A DNA stretch of 64,000 nucleotides from an uncultured Lachnospiraceae bacterium (GTDB lineage: Bacteria; Bacillota; Clostridia; Lachnospirales; Lachnospiraceae). Each line of letters starts with the position of its first letter. Positions within the stretch are counted from its first letter, which is position 1. The notes beneath the pieces are model-generated. The model made no database searches. It saw only the letters and a list, made by a program, of their open reading frames with translations, and was not told the DNA's origin. This document shows positions 22,336 to 30,263 of this stretch, piece by piece. The stretch is taken from positions 1-64,000 of the forward strand of contig CAJUMV010000016.1 in NCBI GenBank assembly GCA_910587715.1, written 5' to 3'. Made by a program: the position numbers and the translations under genes.

Positions 22336-24303
22336 TTATTTCTTCTGCTCTTCCTGCACCATTTCCTGCCTGATTTCCTTCGTGCGGATCTCCTTGCAGA
22401 TCTGATCGATAAAGTCGCCCAGCGGCTTCACGCCCTCGTCGCCCGCGTAGCGGCTTCTGACAGACACCGTCTTATCCTCCGCCTCCTGCGCGCCGACTAC
22501 GAGCATGTAAGGCACCTTCTGCAGTCTCGCCTCGCGAATCTTAAAGCCGATCTTCTCCGAGCGGTTATCCACCGTCACATCGATATCGTTTCTCGCAAGC
22601 TCTTTCCTGATCTCCTCCGCGTACTCGTCATACTTTTCGGAAATCGTAAGCACGCGCACCTGCTCCGGACACAGCCAAGTCGGGAACTTACCCGCGTATT
22701 TCTCAATCAGCCATGCCAGCGTCCGCTCATAGCAGCCAAGCGACGTCCTATGGATAATGCCCGGGCGCACCTTGTCTCCGTTCTGGTCAATATAATACAT
22801 GTCAAACTGCTCCGCCAGAAGGGCATCCCACTGCACCGTAATCATGGTGTCCTCCTTGCCGTACACATTGCGGGCGTTGATGTCCACCTTCGGTCCGTAA
22901 AAGGCTGCCTCTCCCACGTCCTCCGTAAAGGGGATTTCCAGCTCCTCAAGAATGCTGCGGATATGCGCCTCCGTCTCGTTCCAAACCTCCGGCTCGCCGA
23001 TATATTTCTCCGGATTTTCCGGATCCCACTTGGACAGATGCCATGTGATATCGTCCAGCAGCCCCAAAGTTGACATAATATATTTTGCCAACGCGATACA
23101 ATTCTTAAACTCCTCCACCATCTGGTCCGGGCGCATAATCAAATGCCCTTCGGAAATCGTAAACTGACGCACGCGGGTCAACCCGTGCATTTCGCCGGAA
23201 TCCTCATTCCGGAAAAGGGTGGACGTTTCGCCGTAACGGATGGGCAGATCCCGGTAGGAATGCTGCGTGTTCTTATAGCAATAATACTGGAACGGGCAGG
23301 TCATCGGACGAAGCGCAAACACTTCCTTGTCTTTCTCCTCATCCCCCAGCACAAACATACCGTCCTTGTAATGATCCCAATGTCCGGACATTTTGTACAG
23401 GTCGCTCTTTGCCATCAGCGGGGTCTTTGTCCTCACGTAGCCCCACTCCTTATCCTCCAAGTCCTCAATCCAGCGCTGCAGCTTCATCACCATCTTTGTG
23501 CCCTTCGGCAAAAGTAACGGCAGCCCCTGCCCGATTACATCCACCGTGGTAAACAGCTCCATCTCCCGCCCCAGCTTGTTGTGGTCACGGCGCTTGATAT
23601 CCTCCAGATGCTCCAGATAAGCCTCCAGCTCCTCCTTCTTCTGGAAAGCCGTACCGTAAATACGCTGTAACTGCGCCTTATTGGAGTCGCCCCGCCAATA
23701 CGCCATAGAAGAGGAAGTCAACTTGTATGCCTTGATGTTTTTCGTGCTCATCAGGTGAGGTCCCGCGCACAGATCCACGAAACCGCCCTGGTCATAGAAG
23801 GAAATCTCCGCATCCTCCGGTAAATCCTGAATCAGCTCCACCTTGTAAGGCTCGTTTCTCTCCTCCATATATTTGATCGCTTCCGCTCTCGGCAGGGTAA
23901 AACGCTCCAGCTTGTGCCCTTCCTTGATAATCTTCTTCATCTCCGCTTCCAGCTTATCCAAATCTTCTCTGGAAAAAGGCGCGGCGTCGAAATCGTAGTA
24001 AAAGCCCTCCTCAATAGCGGGTCCGATGGTCACCTTCGCCTCCGGGAACAGACGTTTCACCGCCTCCGCCAGCACATGGGAAGCCGTATGTCTGACCACT
24101 TTAAGCCCTTCCGGGTCATTCGCCGTCAAAATGTTCAGGCTGCAGTCCCGGTCAATGACCGTGCGCAGGTCCTCCACTTTGCCATCCACTTCCCCGGCGC
24201 AGGCCGCGCGCGCCAGCCCCTCGGAGATATCAAGCGCAATATCGTAAATGCTCATCGCCTGCGCGTATTCTTTACATGAGCCGTCTTTCAATGTAATTTT
24301 CAT
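22336..24303 (-). CDS. thrS: Threonyl-tRNA synthetase
   Basis: 655 residues, full length. N-terminal TGS domain (1-60), then the editing domain with HTASH, YYDFD and LCAGPH, then the class II catalytic core (RPMTCPFQYYCYKN, GLTRVRQFTISEGH, HRTSLGCYERTLAWL) and the anticodon-binding domain (VRVLTISEKYDEYAEEI). It attaches threonine to tRNA-Thr. It lies behind a T-box leader (24757..25015) with a small membrane-protein gene in between, so both should be induced by uncharged tRNA-Thr. Confidence 0.98.
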   Translation of the reverse strand: MKITLKDGSCKEYAQAMSIYDIALDISEGLARAACAGEVDGKVEDLRTVIDRDCSLNILTANDPEGLKVVRHTASHVLAEAVKRLFPEAKVTIGPAIEEGFYYDFDAAPFSREDLDKLEAEMKKIIKEGHKLERFTLPRAEAIKYMEERNEPYKVELIQDLPEDAEISFYDQGGFVDLCAGPHLMSTKNIKAYKLTSSSMAYWRGDSNKAQLQRIYGTAFQKKEELEAYLEHLEDIKRRDHNKLGREMELFTTVDVIGQGLPLLLPKGTKMVMKLQRWIEDLEDKEWGYVRTKTPLMAKSDLYKMSGHWDHYKDGMFVLGDEEKDKEVFALRPMTCPFQYYCYKNTQHSYRDLPIRYGETSTLFRNEDSGEMHGLTRVRQFTISEGHLIMRPDQMVEEFKNCIALAKYIMSTLGLLDDITWHLSKWDPENPEKYIGEPEVWNETEAHIRSILEELEIPFTEDVGEAAFYGPKVDINARNVYGKEDTMITVQWDALLAEQFDMYYIDQNGDKVRPGIIHRTSLGCYERTLAWLIEKYAGKFPTWLCPEQVRVLTISEKYDEYAEEIRKELARNDIDVTVDNRSEKIGFKIREARLQKVPYMLVVGAQEAEDKTVSVRSRYAGDEGVKPLGDFIDQICKEIRTKEIRQEMVQEEQKK

Positions 24304-24402
24304 GTCTTTCCTTCCTTTCTGAAGCAGGAAATTCTCATACCTCTTCCTGTTTCATCCTCTCATTTTTGTTTGTCCTCTTTGCCCTGATTACTTATCATAC
24401 AT

Positions 24403-24669
24403 TCAACAAGTATGGCTTTCATTATTTCCGTTCTCACTGCCGTTATGACAGCCGTTTCCCGTATTATTACTGCCGTTATCGCTGCCTATTTTGATTCCGA
24501 CGCCATGCGTGAGCGGCGCGGTCAACAGCCCGATGCAGATTCCCGCCAGAAAGCAGTTCGCCCCGATCAGGCAGAAATCCAGTTTTGTGAGCGTAAAATC
24601 ATCGGTTATGGTGTCAAGCACCCGGTTCTTCGCCTCCACTGCCGTTTCCTTCCATTCTGTCATTTCCAT
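24403..24669 (-). CDS. Small membrane protein in the thrS operon
   Basis: 88 residues from ATG 24669 (MEMTEWKETAVEAKNRVLDT), preceded by GGAGGGAAAAGGC. The first 30 residues are a charged helix; residues 35-62 (LDFCLIGANCFLAGICIGLL) form a membrane segment; the tail is Asn/Gly/Ser-rich. It sits between the T-box and thrS, 100 bp from thrS, so it is under the same threonine-responsive leader. Function unknown. The frame is open upstream into the leader, but the strong ribosome binding site fixes this start. Confidence 0.65.
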   Translation of the reverse strand: MEMTEWKETAVEAKNRVLDTITDDFTLTKLDFCLIGANCFLAGICIGLLTAPLTHGVGIKIGSDNGSNNTGNGCHNGSENGNNESHTC

Positions 24670-24702
24670 GCCTTTTCCCTCCTTTTTCGTTTCTGTCTTC
24701 GA

Positions 24703-24754
24703 TTGCGCGAATAAGCAGACTCGAAATGCTCCGCCGTAAAACTTATTCGCGCAA
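24703..24754. repeat. Short palindromic element, related to family A
   Basis: TTGCGCGAATAAG (24703..24715) and CTTATTCGCGCAA (24742..24754), a perfect 13-bp inverted repeat. The loop contains CAGACTCGAAATGCT, the opening sequence of the larger elements at 48873 and 53720. Confidence 0.65.
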
Positions 24755-24756
24755 AA

Positions 24757-25015
24757 AATTATCCCCTGCACTGTCAGTCAGACTGTGCAGAGGACGTATG
24801 TTTACGCGGTTCCACCTCGCTTGCTCCGTGCGCCTTTTCGGCAACGGAACCTCTCATTCGACTGTAACGCAAGTCAGCGGGTCGTATTAAGACCACTCAG
24901 AGCCGGTTTTCAAATGTTTCCCGCAAAAGCGCTCTCAGCCCAAGGCGCTTCTCTCTGCTGCGTTCCGCATCCTACTCTTCTCGTCAACGTGTTATTCTTG
25001 TTCTCTTATCAATGA
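24757..25015 (-). ncRNA. T-box leader, probably threonine-specific
   Basis: On the minus strand the T-box motif GAGGTGGAACCGCG lies at about 24806..24819, followed by a terminator (24763..24793, CCCCTGCAC/GTGCAGAGG) with TTTTTT. Upstream is a stem I region with AGAG and GAGAG elements; GAAAACCGGCTCTGAGTGG contains ACC, a threonine codon in a likely specifier position. Uncharged tRNA-Thr would favour the antiterminator. Controls the small membrane gene and thrS. Confidence 0.85.
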
Positions 25016-25024
25016 TATCCCTAT

Positions 25025-25053
25025 TCTATGCCAGACTATCATAAAAGTAAAGT
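25025..25053 (-). promoter_or_regulatory. Promoter of the T-box / thrS operon
   Basis: TTTACT and TAGAAT separated by 17 bp on the minus strand, just upstream of the leader. The position is approximate to a few bases. Confidence 0.55.
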
Positions 25054-25137
25054 GCTAATTTTTTCTTTTTACCATCTTTTATTGGCAAACGCCCGGCAAA
25101 TAGTTTACATAACTTTCCTCATCCCATCTCCGACAGT

Positions 25138-25644
25138 TTACGCGTTCTTCCCACAGCACTTCTTATACTTCTTGCCGCTGCCGCAGGGACAGGGGTCGTT
25201 GGGATAAATCTTCTTATCCTTATGAACGGTAGTAGACTCCTTCTGCTCCCTGTAAAGCGCTTTTCTCTTATCCTCGTCGAAGATCTCATTCCACTCTTCC
25301 AGATTGTAGAGCCAGTCTGCGCCGGCTCCCACCATGTTCTTGTAGAGCAGCTCCTTGTCAAAGCCGAGACTTACCTTCGTGTCCTCCTCCATCTCCTCGA
25401 TGGGGTTTGCTTTCTTCAAGCTGTCATTGATGCCGTCCAGAAAGCCTGTCATGGTCATCAGATCCACTTCGTATTTATCCGCCAGCTCCTTGACCGTGCC
25501 CTTTACCGCCTTGTCCGGAGTCTTCAAAAGCTGTGCGTAGATTTCCTTCTCCTTCTGGAAATAGTCGGACCAGAGTCTCTGTAAATCTCCTTTGTTCGCC
25601 GTCTCCGAATACGCCATATCGTGCCACTGCTGTAATAATGCCAT
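25138..25644 (-). CDS. SEC-C motif protein
   Basis: 168 residues. The C-terminus NDPCPCGSGKKYKKCCG is a complete SEC-C zinc-binding motif as at the end of SecA and many small proteins. Residues 1-120 are helical and acidic (LWSDYFQKEKEIYAQLL, EVDLMTMTGFLDGINDSL), resembling a family of clostridial SEC-C proteins of unknown role. No SecA domains are present. The gene stands alone between thrS and the mannosidase remnant; a copy of GTTTACATAA is 26 bp beyond its stop. Confidence 0.88.
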   Translation of the reverse strand: MALLQQWHDMAYSETANKGDLQRLWSDYFQKEKEIYAQLLKTPDKAVKGTVKELADKYEVDLMTMTGFLDGINDSLKKANPIEEMEEDTKVSLGFDKELLYKNMVGAGADWLYNLEEWNEIFDEDKRKALYREQKESTTVHKDKKIYPNDPCPCGSGKKYKKCCGKNA

Positions 25645-25918
25645 AGTACCGTACCACCTTTATCCTGTATTCCGGATCCGCGTCGTCTCACATGCCGCCG
25701 CAGTCCGTCCACGCGTCACCGCATTTATCAACTAAGTATATAACATTTTTTATAAAAAGTAAATTTATATTTCCTTAAAATCACCTGAAAATCACCTGAA
25801 GACAGATTGCTCTGTAAAAAAATTTATCCAAAATTATATTTTTCATGTATAACCTTTTGAAAACGGACAACAATAATACCAAGCAAAAGATAAGAAATAC
25901 TTATCCTCCCCTAATAAG
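25645..25918. other. Gene-free stretch upstream of the SEC-C gene
   Basis: AT-rich sequence with the ribosome binding site (GGTGGTACGGTACT) and probably the promoter of the SEC-C gene, which I cannot place with certainty. No repeat or gene seen. Confidence 0.4.
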
Positions 25919-25962
25919 GAAAAGCCCCGTCCCGCAAGCGCTGCGGGAACAGGGGCTTTTCC
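25919..25962 (-). terminator. Terminator after the alpha-mannosidase remnant
   Basis: GAAAAGCCCC and GGGGCTTTTC with an inner CCCGCA/TGCGGG stem. A- and T-rich flanks on both sides, so it could act in both directions. Confidence 0.8.
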
Positions 25963-25986
25963 TTTCTCTATATAAATTTCCTCCCC

Positions 25987-28261
25987 CTACTGCAAAAGCA
26001 CCGTCACAACCTCGTACGGCTTAAGCACCACGTCAATGCCGTCGCACGATACCGCCGCCTCGCTCTCCGGCTCCTCCAGCAGGTTGCAGATATACACCTT
26101 CTCAAACGGCGTGTTAACCGTCAGCTTTGTCTTCGTATAAGAGTTTTCTGACTCGTACATGCGAACGACAACGCCTTCGCCGTCCTCAGCCCGTTTGATC
26201 GTCTCAATCACCACATTGCTGTGCGCCACGGAGGCAAAGGAGAAGTCCTTTCCACCCTGCGTGCCCGTCAGAGCCGTCAGCGGCTGGTTCAGCTTATAGC
26301 CTTCGTCCACGGTGCGCGCCGTACGCCACCCTTCGGCATGGGGATAGAGCGCGTAGGTAAAAACATGCTCCTCCTGATCTGCCACCGGGTTCGACTCTGT
26401 GCCGGACTTAATGAGTGTCAGCGCCATGTTGGAGTCCTTCACGGAATGTCCGTACTTGCAGTCATTCAGCAGAGAAACCCCATAGTGCCCTTCCGACAGA
26501 TCCATCCACTTCTGCCCGCAGCTCTCAAATCGCGCCACATCCCAGCTTGTGTTCTGATGGGTTTTCCTCGTCAGACTGCCGAACTGGATATCAAAAGCCG
26601 CCTCGTCCGTGTGCACCGCCACAGGGAAATGTACCTTCAGCAAGGTCTGGTGCTCCTTCCAGTCCACATGGGTGATAAAGTCAATCCTGCGGCTCTTCGC
26701 GTAGAAGATGATCTTCTGGGTGAACGTGGAATTGGAAGCCTTCCGCTCGATCTCAAGCACAGCGCGCACCGGTCCCATCTCCGTCCACTCCATACGCTCC
26801 ACCTGATCCACATCCCAGAATTTTTCGGTGTAGAAAATATCAATATCCCAGTTGTCAAAGTAAATCGGTTTGTCCTCGTACATCCGCAGCAGGTTTGCCT
26901 GTGCGCCGGACTGTAACACTTCGCGGTCGTTCTCCTTATCGTAGATACGCGTGAACATGCCGTCCTCGTCAAATGAAACGGTATAGAAAGGCGTTTCCAG
27001 TTCCCGCTCCCCGTTTAAAATAAAGGACTTGACCTGCTCCTCCGCTTTCACTGTCCGGAAGGAGCGGTAACCCTTAGACGGGAGGTTCTGCACAAAGGCG
27101 ACGCTCCCCTCCTTCGTCCGCTGCACAGGATAAACGTTGCCGTCCTCGTCCTCCAGCGCCTCCCCGTCAAAGTCGCCGGGATCGACGATATCGTCACGCA
27201 CTCTGCCGACCGGATTAAAGATCGTGACCGCCTCGCCCGTGCCCGCAAGGGCGCGTCTGCGTTTGTTGCTCATTCCATAAAGCTGCGCCGCAAGCTCGGC
27301 GTACTCCTTCTTCGTCACCTCGTACACTTCGTGGATGGCGGAGCCGGGCAGGGTGTCGTGGAACTGATTTAACAGTACAAGCTTCCACATATCGTCCAAT
27401 TCTTTTGCCGGATATCCCATTTCCTCCGCGGTCAGCACGCTAAGGAGCTCCAGCTCCATCAGTCCAAGCTCCGACTTCCGGTTGGATTGCTTGTTTCTCG
27501 CCATAGAAGTGAGCGTCCCCCTGTGGTACTCGAAATAGAACTCGCCCTCCCAGACCGGCAGCCGCTTATTGTCCTTCACGCGCTCCTTCAGCTCGTCAAA
27601 GTAGGTACGCGCAAACGCCTGCCGCACTTTTGGAATGCCCTTGACGCCCTTCTCCATGCGGATCGACGTCTCAAGCATCTCTCTGGTGGGGCCGCCGCCT
27701 CCGTCCCCGTAGCCGTAAGATACGAGAATGTCGTTGTTGATATCCTTATTCTGGTAACGCATCCAGCCGTCCATGATCGAGTCGGGATGGAGCATACCGT
27801 TGTAGGTCGTAAAATAGTCCTTGATCGGCTGGCTGACGCCCAAGGTAGTGATCAGATGGGTCAGCACCTCCGAGCCGTCGATACCGCGCCAGATCATGGT
27901 ATCGTAGGGGATCTTGTTAAACTGGTTCCATGCAAGCTTTGTGGTCATGAAATACTCAATGCCGCACTTTTCCATGATCTGCGGCAATGCCCCGGAATAG
28001 CCGAACACATCGGGCAGCCACAAAATTTTATTGTCCACGCCGAACTCTTCCTTGAAGAACCGCTTGCCGTGCATGAACTGTCTCACCAGAGACTCCCCGG
28101 AGGTCAGGTTGCAGTCGGCTTCCAGCCACATGCCGCCCTCCGCCTCCCAACGTCCCTCCTTGATACGCTCCTTCGCCTTCTCGTAAAGCTCGGGATAGCG
28201 CGCCTTCAAAAAGGCGTAGAGCTGGGGCTGGCTGGACATAAACTTATAATCGACGCCAATA
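25987..28261 (-). pseudogene. Alpha-mannosidase (GH38), N-terminally truncated
   Basis: About 755 residues of a GH38 alpha-mannosidase. It keeps YKFMSSQPQLYAF, WLPDVFGYSGALPQIM with the catalytic Asp, the middle three-helix domain, and the beta-rich C-terminal domains. The first ~250 residues, with the zinc-binding HxHxDxAWLW motif expected near the start, are missing. Upstream of about 28262 the same open frame runs antisense through a LacI gene and has no relation to GH38. A metal-site loss should make it inactive. It was probably divergently paired with the LacI regulator before a deletion removed both 5' ends. Confidence 0.85.
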
Positions 28262-28267
28262 TGCCCG

Positions 28268-28725
28268 GGCTCAAGGAGATCGGTTTCATGGGAGATATCA
28301 ATTATGCCCAGGCAAACAAAGAACGTTATCTGGGCTATCGCGACAGTATGGATTGTTACAAACTCGCCATCCGCCCGGAATACTTGATGATTCAGAGCAT
28401 TGACGTTTTTTCTTATAAGAGTGAGATCGATCGTTTTTTGGATTCCCTGACCGAGTGGCCCACTGCGTTTGTCTGCGCCAGCGATTATGTGGCAAGCTTC
28501 GTGCAGGGGTACATGGATGAAAATCCGCAGAAGCTCCCGCACCCCGTCACGCTGACAGGCTTTGACAACACGGACGAATACGCGAACGTCCGAGGGCGCA
28601 TCATCACTGCAAACGTCCCTACCGGGCTTCTCGGCAAGCGGATGGCGCTGCAGCTTTTGTTCCGCATCAACCATCCGGATGCTCCCAAGGAGCTGACTTT
28701 TATCAAGCCTTATATCATGAAATGA
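28268..28725 (+). pseudogene. LacI-family transcriptional regulator, N-terminally truncated
   Basis: About 152 residues matching the C-terminal half of LacI/GalR regulators: LKEIGFMGDINYAQANKERY, PTAFVCASDYVASFVQGYM, VTLTGFDNTDEY and the end IITANVPTGLLGKRMALQLL. The helix-turn-helix DNA-binding domain and the first half of the sugar-binding domain are missing at a junction near 28262 with the GH38 gene on the other strand. It cannot work as a repressor. A terminator follows at 28730. Confidence 0.85.
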
Positions 28726-28729
28726 CAAA

Positions 28730-28761
28730 ATTCCCCAAACCTGTTTATAGTTTCGGGGAAT
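28730..28761. terminator. Terminator shared by the LacI remnant and the AAA ATPase gene
   Basis: ATTCCCCAAA and TTTCGGGGAAT around CCTGTTTATAG, between two convergent genes. Confidence 0.7.
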
Positions 28762-28788
28762 CATTTGTTTATCCGTATTTCATAGCAT

Positions 28789-30084
28789 TTAAATACAGAA
28801 CGCCGCATACAGCGGCACCGTCTTTTTTCCGTCCGCAATTCCGAAGTTTTTCGAGGATACTTTCATGGCATAGGGCGGGTGGTACGTCTCCATATAAACT
28901 TTCAGGCTTTTTGCCTTTGTGTTGTCCGCTGACTTCACCTCGATCGGTATTAACTGCCCTTCTCTTTGAATCACAAAATCAATCTCCGCGCCCCGCGGCG
29001 ACTCCCAGTAGTAGGCAGTGTAGCCGTTGATCGCAAGCTGTACGTGGACGTAATTCTCCACCATGCCGCCCTTGAAATCATTCAATTCCTCCGTCATATA
29101 GAGAATATCGTCCGGCACCAACTCCTTCTTCGCGCAGAGAAGCCCGGAATCGGACACATAGATTTTAAACGCGTCAATGTCCCGGTAATTTTCAAGCGGC
29201 TTTTTTACCTGTTCCACACGGTAAACCTGCGATACAATACCCGACAGTGTCAACCACTCGATGGCGTTCTCAAACTCCGCCGCACGACCGCCTTTCTTGA
29301 TCAGTTTATACTGAAAGCGGGTATTCTTTTTGGAAAGCTGGACGGTAATATTGTCGTAGGCGAGCCGCGTCTTTTTGATCTCGTTTACCTGATTGTACTT
29401 GCTCATATCGTTCAGATAACTGGTCAGAATCGTGTCCTGCGTATGCCTGACCAGCGTATAGTCCCCCGTCTCGGCAAACTGCTTCACACACTCCGGCATC
29501 CCGCCCACCACGAGATATTTTCGGTAAAGCGCCATCGCCGCGTCATGCAAAGCCGCGGGCATGGGCGTATTTGTCGCAAAGCATTCCCTGATACGCTTCA
29601 CCAGTTCCGCCTCACCCACAGCAAGCAGAAATTCCTCCATATCCATAGGATACAGCGTTTTGATATCCACCTTCCCCACCGGGAAGGAAAACTGCGACCG
29701 GTTCACCGCCACACCGAGAAGGCTTCCCGCCACGATCACATGGTTCTCAGGCGCCTCCTCGCAGAAATATTTAAGCGCCGTCAACGCGCGCTCACAGAGC
29801 TGTATCTCATCCAGCACAAGCAGCGTCCGCTCCCGCACAATGGTCTGCCCCGCTATGCGGGAAAGAATCGGCAGCAGATAATCGGGGCTGATATCCTCGG
29901 CAAAAGTCTCCGCCAGCTTCGGGTTTGTCTCAAAGTTAAAGTAGGCGACATTGTCATAATGGGTGCGTCCAAATTCCAGAATCGCATAGGTTTTTCCGAC
30001 CTGCCTTGCCCCCTGCAGAATCAACGGTTTGCGGTGTTCGCTTTCCTTCCATTCTTCCAGATATTTCACAATCTTTCTATACAT
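28789..30084 (-). CDS. AAA ATPase with DUF4143 domain
   Basis: 431 residues. Walker A GARQVGKT (about 25-32), Walker B LLVLDEIQ (about 88-95), sensor-like VIVAGSLLG, then a DUF4143 domain with IDFVIQREGQLIPIEVKS near the end, which has the D...ExK pattern of a nuclease-like fold. Proteins of this AAA_14/DUF4143 class are common and variable in gut bacteria; a role in defence or surface variation has been suggested but is not established. Complete, single gene, with its own promoter and an upstream pair of direct repeats. Confidence 0.88.
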   Translation of the reverse strand: MYRKIVKYLEEWKESEHRKPLILQGARQVGKTYAILEFGRTHYDNVAYFNFETNPKLAETFAEDISPDYLLPILSRIAGQTIVRERTLLVLDEIQLCERALTALKYFCEEAPENHVIVAGSLLGVAVNRSQFSFPVGKVDIKTLYPMDMEEFLLAVGEAELVKRIRECFATNTPMPAALHDAAMALYRKYLVVGGMPECVKQFAETGDYTLVRHTQDTILTSYLNDMSKYNQVNEIKKTRLAYDNITVQLSKKNTRFQYKLIKKGGRAAEFENAIEWLTLSGIVSQVYRVEQVKKPLENYRDIDAFKIYVSDSGLLCAKKELVPDDILYMTEELNDFKGGMVENYVHVQLAINGYTAYYWESPRGAEIDFVIQREGQLIPIEVKSADNTKAKSLKVYMETYHPPYAMKVSSKNFGIADGKKTVPLYAAFCI

Positions 30085-30125
30085 AAGTACCCCTCGCCTT
30101 TACTTATATGCCTGCTTCTATAAAA

Positions 30126-30170
30126 GGTGTACCTATAGTATAATATTTATTCATGTCAAAATCAATATAT
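30126..30170 (-). promoter_or_regulatory. Promoter candidate of the AAA/DUF4143 gene
   Basis: On the minus strand TTGATT and TATACT are separated by 17 bp in very AT-rich sequence, about 50 bp upstream of the start. Position approximate. Confidence 0.45.
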
Positions 30171-30180
30171 TTTCCCGTTC

Positions 30181-30236
30181 TATCAACATCAAAATACATG
30201 AATATTTTTAATTTATTTACATCAAACCACATGAAT
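30181..30236. repeat. Two 23-bp direct repeats upstream of the AAA/DUF4143 gene
   Basis: 30181..30203 and 30214..30236 share TAT-(C/T)-A-ACATCAAA-xx-ACATGAAT and start 33 bp apart, about three helical turns. A weaker related ATGTCAAAATCAATAT lies just before. Probable operator upstream of the promoter. Confidence 0.55.
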
Positions 30237-30263
30237 GTGCAAAACTGCCAACTTCTTAGAGTC

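Noticed and set aside
27487..28261. 5' part of the 412-codon plus-strand frame ending in the LacI remnant
   Set aside because: It is the antisense of the GH38 gene and has no LacI helix-turn-helix; only the part from about 28268 is LacI.
28262..28764. N-terminal ~165 residues of the 925-codon frame on the minus strand as part of the mannosidase
   Set aside because: This part is the antisense of a LacI regulator C-terminal half; GH38 similarity begins only at YKFMSSQ near 28250.
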